NCBI GenBank assembly: GCA_945861815.1
Contig: CAMAVV010000033.1
Coordinates: 1 to 11,307 of the forward strand
Source of the DNA: Thermoflexus hugenholtzii JAD2
Lineage (GTDB): Bacteria; Chloroflexota; Dehalococcoidia; SHYB01
Direction: 5' to 3'
Length of the DNA: 11,307 bases
Part shown: piece after piece, positions 6,136 through 11,307 of the stretch
How the letters are laid out: each line of letters starts with the position of its first letter
How positions within the stretch are numbered: the first letter of the stretch is position 1
The notes under the pieces: model-generated
Databases searched by the model: none
The model's input: only the letters and a program-made list of their open reading frames with translations
What the model was told of the DNA's origin: nothing
Position numbers and translations under genes: made by a program

Positions 6136-7350
6136 TCAGATGACGCCCTGCTTGCGCGCGGCGTCTATCTCTGCCTGGGTAAAGCCGAACTCGAGGAGCA
6201 CTTCATTCGTGTTCTGCCCAAGCTTTGGCGAGGTATGGCGGATCCGTCCTGGAGTCGCGCTTAATTTTGTCGGTATCCCGACCTGCTTTATCTTTCCACG
6301 CACCGGGTGCTCAAGTTCGACGATGTACTCATTGGCGATAACCTGCGGGTCGTTCGGAAGCTCAGCGTAGCTTTGGACAGGCGTGCAGATGATGTCCAGC
6401 GGATAGAGATGCGCCAGCCATTCGTCACGCGTTCGTTCGACAAATACGGCGTCGAGGGCGTAAAGCAAGTTCTGGCCATTCCGGCTGCGCGCCTCGTGGC
6501 TCTTGAATCTTTCATCCGCGAGCAGTTCACGATGGCCGACGGCATCGCAGAACTGTTCGAAGTAGGTTTGGGTGTGCACTGCGGCGAGGGCGATCCACTT
6601 CCCATCCTTACATCTGTAGGTCATAAACATGGCGCTCTTGGTCCCGGCACGAAGCGTTGCCGCACCAGGATCAAAGAGGCGGGAATTGATGCCCAGCCCC
6701 TGGAGCGTCATCTGGCTTCCAAGTTGCGAGATCTCGACGTCTTGCCCGATGCCGAACCGCTCGCGGGCAAAAAGGGCGAGCATGATGCTATAGGCGAGCA
6801 TGATGGCACCTGACTGATCGCCGATACCGCTCGGCCCCGGGACAACGCGCTCCTCGTCGCCCCCGCGACGGAGAGCGTCGATCAGCCCGCCGCGCGCCTG
6901 GCCTAAGGTGTCGAAGACCCGATGCTTCGCGTGAGGCCCTTTGCGCCCAAAGCCTGTGACAGAGGCGCAGATGATCTTTGGGTTGTGCTTGGAGAGCGTC
7001 GCGTAGTCCAACCCCAATCGCTCGGCGACGCCGTGACGGAAGTTCTGCACCACGACGTCGGCATGCGGGACCATCTTGTAGAGCAGCTGACGACCCTCGT
7101 CTTTGCCCAGGTCCAGCACCATCGAACGTTTATTCCGATTCATGGTCTCGAAATAGGCGTTCACGGCGTTGGGGCCTGCATCCGGCCTGCCGAGGTTCCT
7201 CCCCGGGTCGCCGCCAGGAGGCGCTTCGATCTTGATGACGTCGGCGCCCATGTCTGCAAGCATGACTGTTGCCCAAGGCCCATTCTGGTAGATGGTGAAA
7301 TCCAGAATGCGAACGCCGTCAAGGGGCGAATGGGGTTGGTGCGATGTCAT
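6136..7350 (-). CDS. single-domain CaiB/BaiF family III CoA-transferase
   Basis: The product is a 404-residue cytoplasmic enzyme expected to exchange CoA between acyl-CoA and free acid through an enzyme-aspartyl anhydride. The N-terminal LDGVRILDF strand (10-18), GADVIKIEAP (35-44), the NRNKRSMVLDL core (71-81) and VTGFGRKGP (131-139) are typical. The catalytic aspartate is present as Asp178 in GIGDQSG (codon 6817-6819), matching Asp169 of formyl-CoA transferase. The C-terminal LGQNT replaces the common GEHT. It is normal in length and is not one of the paired subunit types seen in the fusion and in the rightward pair. The start ATG has GGAAGAG (7358-7364) 7 bases upstream. The gene follows amidohydrolase B after only 27 bp, so the two are probably co-transcribed and may act on consecutive intermediates. 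Substrate unknown. Confidence 0.92.
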   Translation of the reverse strand: MTSHQPHSPLDGVRILDFTIYQNGPWATVMLADMGADVIKIEAPPGGDPGRNLGRPDAGPNAVNAYFETMNRNKRSMVLDLGKDEGRQLLYKMVPHADVVVQNFRHGVAERLGLDYATLSKHNPKIICASVTGFGRKGPHAKHRVFDTLGQARGGLIDALRRGGDEERVVPGPSGIGDQSGAIMLAYSIMLALFARERFGIGQDVEISQLGSQMTLQGLGINSRLFDPGAATLRAGTKSAMFMTYRCKDGKWIALAAVHTQTYFEQFCDAVGHRELLADERFKSHEARSRNGQNLLYALDAVFVERTRDEWLAHLYPLDIICTPVQSYAELPNDPQVIANEYIVELEHPVRGKIKQVGIPTKLSATPGRIRHTSPKLGQNTNEVLLEFGFTQAEIDAARKQGVI

Positions 7351-7377
7351 GGTGAGACTCTTCCAGCAACGGGTCCG

Positions 7378-8499
7378 CTACTTCCAGGCATAGAGGCGGT
7401 GCGTATTGTCCCACAATATCTTTTGCCGGCTCTTCTGCGGCATCTCCACCTTGAAGAACTCCTCCACCGCATGAGGGTACTTCGAATCGCTGTGCGGGTA
7501 GTCGGTGGAGAAGACGAGTGATTCATCGCCAACCGAATCGACGACCAGCTTCGCGGGCGATTCGTCGCAGTCTACTGAGACGAAGCACCGCCCCTCGGCA
7601 AAATACTCCGACGGCTTCTTTTTCAGGTAGGGCGCTTGATACCGTCCCCGGTACTCAGCGTGGCCGTCCATGCGCCAGAGAAGGAGCGGGAGCCAGCTGC
7701 AGTTCCCCTCAAGAAAGGCGACCCGCAGCTTCTTGTGGCGTTCCATGACGCCGCCAGCGATCATGCTGATCATCGCCATCATCTGCTCCATTGGGTGGCA
7801 AGCGATGTGCTGCAAGAAGACGCTTTCGAAGCGGTCTCCGGCAAAGGGAAGATCGGGTGCGTTCGCCTCATGGAAACAGACGGGCGCGTTCACATCTTCG
7901 AGCGCGGCCCAGAGGGGATCGTAGTACGGGTCGTTCCAGGTGCGGCCGTGATAGGGATTCGGGCGGACAAAGACGCCCTTCAGCCCAAGCTTCGTCACCG
8001 CCCGCCTTGCCTCCAAGGCCGCAAGCTCGGCGTCGTGCGGCGGCACCATCGCGATCCCGCCCAAGCGCTTGGGGTCGATGCTGACGAACTCACTCAGCCA
8101 GTTGTTGTAGGCTTGGGATATCGCCAGCGCAAGCTGTGACGAAATAGCATCGGTGGCGATGGCATAAAGACCCATCGTCGGGAAGACCACAGCCCGATCG
8201 ATGCCTTCGCGGTTCATCGCGTTGATCATCGAGACGTTGTCCCACGCGCGCGCCTTATCCTCGTCGAAGCGATGGTCTTCCAGGTGGCGGCTCGCCCAGG
8301 CCAACCGCGTCTCGTCCTTCTGCTCCGGGGGCACTGCGCGCCCGGCGATCACCATGTGCATACGCCCGCTGCCATCGCCTACCGGCACCTGCTTCGGCGC
8401 GTCGTCGCGAAACTTCTTATCGGTGTACCGCTGCCAAAGGTCCTTTGGCTCCTGGAGATGGATATCGGAATCCATGACCTGAAAGTTATTTTTCGCCAC
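7378..8499 (-). CDS. PF04909-type amidohydrolase, paralogue B
   Basis: The product has 373 residues and the same metal and catalytic set as paralogue A at identical positions: DSDIH (Asp12, His14), CFHEA (His210), CHPMEQ (His235, Glu238) and STDYPHSD (Asp333). A hand count of the gap-free alignment with paralogue A gives about 229 identities in 373. The best-kept blocks are 221-240, 251-268, 291-300 and 329-339; the most diverged are 31-40 and 61-80, a region that may shape the substrate pocket. The start is the GTG at 8499, with GGAGGGG (8505-8511) 5 bases upstream; a longer frame to 8727 would swallow the divergent promoter spacer. It is the first gene of a leftward unit with the CoA-transferase at 6136-7350. 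Reaction chemistry is not decided. Confidence 0.92.
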   Translation of the reverse strand: MAKNNFQVMDSDIHLQEPKDLWQRYTDKKFRDDAPKQVPVGDGSGRMHMVIAGRAVPPEQKDETRLAWASRHLEDHRFDEDKARAWDNVSMINAMNREGIDRAVVFPTMGLYAIATDAISSQLALAISQAYNNWLSEFVSIDPKRLGGIAMVPPHDAELAALEARRAVTKLGLKGVFVRPNPYHGRTWNDPYYDPLWAALEDVNAPVCFHEANAPDLPFAGDRFESVFLQHIACHPMEQMMAMISMIAGGVMERHKKLRVAFLEGNCSWLPLLLWRMDGHAEYRGRYQAPYLKKKPSEYFAEGRCFVSVDCDESPAKLVVDSVGDESLVFSTDYPHSDSKYPHAVEEFFKVEMPQKSRQKILWDNTHRLYAWK

Positions 8500-8504
8500 G
8501 TCGT

Positions 8505-8511
8505 CCCCTCC
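8505..8511 (-). promoter_or_regulatory. ribosome binding site that decides a GTG start
   Basis: GGAGGGG on the leftward strand lies 5 bases before the GTG at 8499. This start reproduces the exact length of paralogue A. Confidence 0.7.
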
Positions 8512-8574
8512 ATAATCCAAACTGAGAAACCGGCGCCTCGCTTGCTCGAACCAATCCCGTTTGGCACCAATGGG

Positions 8575-8603
8575 ACTATATATGCGACCGCCCGCCAAAG
8601 CAA
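8575..8603 (-). promoter_or_regulatory. candidate promoter of the amidohydrolase B / CoA-transferase unit
   Basis: On the leftward strand TTGCTT (8598-8603, weak -35) and TATAGT (8575-8580, five of six -10 bases) are separated by 17 bases within an AT-rich patch. Transcription would start near 8567, about 68 bases before the GTG. An imperfect dyad, TTGG-CA-CCAA with partly matching CC/GG flanks, lies at about the transcription start and could be an operator. It does not carry the AGCGT half-sites seen at the other two leftward promoters. Confidence 0.4.
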
Positions 8604-8800
8604 CGCCTTTCCTCTGGCGATTCGCGTCATTTTTCCTACTGGTTTCCTTCATGCCATTTGACGCGCGACGAATTCCGCCTCCCGCGCGCCTCTTCTCTCC
8701 ACTATCCACCCCTCCCTCTAGAATCAATTGAGAAGTTGTGGTTCACTGACACCTGCCGCTGTAACTTTTTGGAAAGAACGGAGCCGGAGCCACTCTTCCC

Positions 8801-10138
8801 ATGCCATCACCTGCAACGCATACGGGCGGCGCGCTCTCCGGCATAAGAGTCGCCGACTTCTCCTGGGTGCGCGCGGGCCCCCAAACAACCCGCTCCCTCG
8901 CCCTTCTTGGCGCGGAGGTCATCCGCATCGAGTGGCCGGAGCACGCCGACCTCATCCGTATGGGCACGGCGTGGGCCCACCCTGCAGGAATGGGCGTTAC
9001 CCTTGATACCAGCGCCGACTTCAGCAACCTTAACGTCAACAAGCTCAGCCTCAGCATCGATGTACGCAAGCCTGATGGCCTCAGCCGCGTGCGCCAGCTC
9101 ATCGCCATCTCCGATGTGCTGGTGGAGAACTTTCGCCCAGGCGTCATGGGGCGGTTGCAGCTCGGCTATGAAGAGGTCCGGCGCATCAACCCTGCCATCG
9201 TCTACATCTCTATGGCTGGCATGGGACAGACTGGCCCCATGCGCAACTACAAGGCGTATGGTCCTTCCATCCAGGCTATGTGCGGTCTCACTCAGCTCTC
9301 CGGCCTTCCGGGAAAACCGCCTGCGGGCTGGGGCTATTCCTACATGGACCTTGTCGCCGGCTACCACAGCGCCATCGCCATCCTGGCCGCCCTGCGCTAT
9401 CGCACCGTCACGGGCAAAGGGCAATATATCGATCTTGCCCAGGTGGAGACCGGCGCAACGATGACGGGCGCAGCGATCCTTGACTATACGGCGAACGGCA
9501 GGCCGGCGCGACGAGACGGCGTTCCCCCAGGCAATCGCAGTTCATGGCCTGGCGAACAGCGGTCGGACGCCTACCGAGGGAGGCAAGGCGCGCCTCACAA
9601 TGCCTATCGCTGCAAGGGTGACGGCCTTAACGATTGGTGCGCTATCTCCTGCTTCACTGACAAAGAGTGGCGCGCCCTCGTGGAGGCGATGGGCAATCCT
9701 GACTGGGCAAATGACACAAAGTTCATCGCGCTGAAAGACCGTCTCGCACATCAGGATGAGCTCGACACACAGATAGAGACATGGACAAAAACCCTTGATA
9801 AGTACGAGGTTACTGAACGCCTCCAAGCAAAGGGCGTGCCTGCAGCGCCCGTCCAATCGATCAGCGATCGGGTCAATCGCGACCCGCAACTGCGCCACCG
9901 CCGGAGCTTCGCCTCCCAAACGCATCACCCGCTCATCGGCCCCAAGAACGTGGAAGGCTTCCCTGCCAATCTGGCAGAAGGCGGCTGGAGCGTGAAGCGG
10001 CACGGGCCCCTCTTTGGGCAGGACAACGCCTATCTCCTTCGCGAGGTCCTGGGCCTCACCAAGGCTCAGCTAGAGCAAGGCGAGCGCGACAGCCTCTTCT
10101 GGCCGGCGAACATGTCTAGGAAAGGCGCGGGACATTGA
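8801..10138 (+). CDS. CaiB/BaiF family III CoA-transferase, subunit with catalytic Asp
   Basis: The product has 445 residues and is a family III CoA-transferase. The N-terminal LSGIRVADFSW strand (12-22), GAEVIRIEWP (37-46), NVNKLSLSIDV (78-88), VENFRPGVM (108-116) and GMGQTGP (140-146) are typical. The catalytic aspartate is Asp183 in YSYMDLVAG (codon 9347-9349). That context closely matches GHSHMDYVVG in the second domain of the protein at 930-3335, and the following ID/VD...E.G and LDY/LDW segments also match, so this is the same subunit type. An insertion-like, arginine-rich stretch follows near residues 230-265. The next gene starts inside its stop codon region, implying translational coupling. 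The ATG at 8801 has only a poorly spaced GGAG (11 bases away), so the start is less certain than the family. Confidence 0.9.
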   Translation: MPSPATHTGGALSGIRVADFSWVRAGPQTTRSLALLGAEVIRIEWPEHADLIRMGTAWAHPAGMGVTLDTSADFSNLNVNKLSLSIDVRKPDGLSRVRQLIAISDVLVENFRPGVMGRLQLGYEEVRRINPAIVYISMAGMGQTGPMRNYKAYGPSIQAMCGLTQLSGLPGKPPAGWGYSYMDLVAGYHSAIAILAALRYRTVTGKGQYIDLAQVETGATMTGAAILDYTANGRPARRDGVPPGNRSSWPGEQRSDAYRGRQGAPHNAYRCKGDGLNDWCAISCFTDKEWRALVEAMGNPDWANDTKFIALKDRLAHQDELDTQIETWTKTLDKYEVTERLQAKGVPAAPVQSISDRVNRDPQLRHRRSFASQTHHPLIGPKNVEGFPANLAEGGWSVKRHGPLFGQDNAYLLREVLGLTKAQLEQGERDSLFWPANMSRKGAGH

Positions 10139-11307
10139 ACAAACGGGCCGTCGAATCTCCCCAGGCACTGGCAGGACTGCGTGTGCTGGAACTCTCGGAC
10201 GAGAAGGGCCAGCAGTGCGGCAAACTCCTGGCTGATCTTGGCGCGACGGTCATTAAGGTGGAGCCGCCAGAGGGCAGTCCCTCGCGCTATGTTGGGCCTT
10301 TCTTCAACGACCGAAATGATGTGAACGCAAGCCTATACTTCTGGAATTACAACACCAACAAGCGCAGCATCACCCTCGATACCGCCTCTCCCGAAGGCCA
10401 GCGCCTCTTCCTTCGCCTCATGAAGACCGCCGACGTCGTTATCGAAACGCTGCCCCCAGGCACGATGGCAGCGCGCGGACTCGGCTATGCCCGGGCGAAA
10501 AAGGTTAACCCGCAAATCATCTACTGCTCGATAACTCCCTACGGCCAGTCCGGCCCCTGGGCGAACTACGCCGGTTCCGACCTTACCCTCCTCGCCAGCG
10601 GCGGCATCATGGCCCTTTGCGGCTATGACCCCGCCGACGACCCGCGCCAGCAGCCCATCGCCCCTGGCGGCGGCAACGCTCTCCTTATTGGCGATGGCTT
10701 CGCCTGCATGTCCATCCTCGCCGCCATCCACATGCGCAGCGTCCACAACAATGGCAACTATATCGACGTTTCCATCCAAGAGGCCGTGGCCTTGTGCACC
10801 GAGGTCGCCTTCCCCATCTTCTCCATGACCGGCCTGGAGCAGATACGTCACACCGGGAGGCACGCCATCCCGACCGACCTCCCAAAGATTCAGTTCCTGT
10901 GTAAAGACGGGCGCTACGTTAATTGCTTCACGCCTAGGCTCGATCCGGATGGCTTTGTCCGTGTTCGGACATGGCTGGCACAACACAACCTGGCCGGCAA
11001 TCTCATGGACGAGCGCATGACCGATCCGGAAGTCCTCATGACAAGCATGATGCCCGTCTTCGAAGCCGTCGGTCGCCTTGCCGCGCTTTGCACAGCCAGC
11101 GAATTTTGTACGGAGGCGCAGCGCATCGGCCTGCCCTGGACCATCGTCCAATCCCCTTCGGACCTGCTACACGATGCGCATCTTGAGGCGCGCAGCTTTT
11201 TCGTGGACATCAGCCACCCGGAGATCGGGCGAACCATCACCTACCCAGGGGCACCCTACAAGATGCACGGCACTCCCTGGCGAGTGCGCCGCCGCGCGCC
11301 GCTCCTT
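10135..11307 (+). CDS. CaiB/BaiF family III CoA-transferase, subunit lacking the catalytic Asp; 3' end missing
   Basis: The frame runs 391 codons from a TTG at 10135 to the window edge, ending in RRAPLL, just where relatives continue with GEHT, so only a few dozen residues are missing. The TTG overlaps the previous stop as TTGA, with AGGAAAGG (10118-10125) 9 bases upstream, so translation is probably coupled. The opening LRVLELSDEK (15-24) and VEPPEGSPSR (42-51) closely resemble domain 1 of the fused protein at 930-3335. At the position of the catalytic aspartate there is Leu183 (codon 10681-10683); the nearest acidic residue, Asp187, is four residues later and would need a shifted alignment to serve. 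The likely role is the non-catalytic or substrate-binding half of a heterodimer with the preceding gene product. Alternatives are an independent enzyme with a displaced aspartate, or a non-CoA-transferase family member. Confidence 0.88.
   Translation, partial: MNKRAVESPQALAGLRVLELSDEKGQQCGKLLADLGATVIKVEPPEGSPSRYVGPFFNDRNDVNASLYFWNYNTNKRSITLDTASPEGQRLFLRLMKTADVVIETLPPGTMAARGLGYARAKKVNPQIIYCSITPYGQSGPWANYAGSDLTLLASGGIMALCGYDPADDPRQQPIAPGGGNALLIGDGFACMSILAAIHMRSVHNNGNYIDVSIQEAVALCTEVAFPIFSMTGLEQIRHTGRHAIPTDLPKIQFLCKDGRYVNCFTPRLDPDGFVRVRTWLAQHNLAGNLMDERMTDPEVLMTSMMPVFEAVGRLAALCTASEFCTEAQRIGLPWTIVQSPSDLLHDAHLEARSFFVDISHPEIGRTITYPGAPYKMHGTPWRVRRRAPLL

Larger units (their letters stand above)
8500..8800. 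other. divergent intergenic spacer
   Basis: These 301 bases separate the leftward and rightward gene sets and hold no convincing coding frame. The left third contains the candidate leftward promoter described above. The right part (about 8690-8800) is pyrimidine-rich up to about 8718, then AT-richer around CTAGAATCAATTGAG. I found no rightward -35/-10 pair that I would defend, although the rightward pair of genes needs one here. No terminator or repeat of note was seen. Confidence 0.6.

Noticed and set aside
6715..6735. The CoA-transferase at 6136-7350 has Gly (SQLGS) where the other four domains have Glu or Asp in the VDxSxxE segment, which first looked like a lost catalytic residue.
   Set aside because: Counting residues in formyl-CoA transferase places the catalytic Asp169 earlier, in the GDS segment before the AAL helix, and this protein keeps it as Asp178.
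10333..11151. A 272-residue leftward open frame opposite the last CoA-transferase gene.
   Set aside because: It is antisense to a strongly family-typed gene and its composition looks like the complement of GC-rich codons; no recognisable domain.

Overview
The window is bacterial DNA of roughly 60% GC, read by eye. Genes are tightly packed and several start at GTG or TTG. It carries nine protein genes, two of them cut by the window edges, and no RNA gene, insertion sequence or CRISPR array that I can see. All but one of the genes fall into three enzyme families: CaiB/BaiF (family III) CoA-transferases, PF04909-type metal-dependent amidohydrolases (the ACMSD / gamma-resorcylate decarboxylase fold), and a luciferase-like flavin-dependent monooxygenase. 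Expansion of these families is typical of free-living heterotrophs that degrade organic acids and aromatics. SAR202-like Chloroflexota are one such group, but the sequence does not fix the taxon and this is a guess.

Layout. Bases 1 to 8499 are all transcribed leftward. From right to left these are: an amidohydrolase (7378-8499) and a CoA-transferase (6136-7350), 27 bp apart; a second amidohydrolase (4893-6014) with its own candidate promoter; a run of LLM monooxygenase (3593-4687), an 87-residue CxxC protein (3325-3588) and a double-length CoA-transferase (930-3335), spaced 4 bp apart or overlapping; and a third, more diverged amidohydrolase running off the left edge (1-665). A 301-bp divergent spacer (8500-8800) separates these from a rightward pair of CoA-transferase genes (8801-10138 and 10135 to the right edge) that overlap by 4 bases.

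The main observation is that the double-length CoA-transferase looks like a fusion of the two subunit types encoded by the rightward pair, in swapped order. When aligned by hand to Oxalobacter formyl-CoA transferase, the catalytic aspartate (Asp169) is kept in only one half of the fusion and only one member of the pair. This suggests heterodimeric (or pseudo-heterodimeric) family III enzymes with one working active site per dimer. The two complete amidohydrolases are a duplicated pair: both 373 residues, alignable without gaps, about 61% identical by hand count.

A plausible shared role is catabolism of a carboxylic or aromatic acid. CoA-transferases would activate the acid by CoA exchange, the flavin monooxygenase would oxidise it, and the amidohydrolases would hydrolyse or decarboxylate the products. 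No substrate can be read from the sequence, and the pathway is inference. Several leftward units share promoter-like pieces and AGCGT/ACGCT half-sites, which hints at co-regulation.
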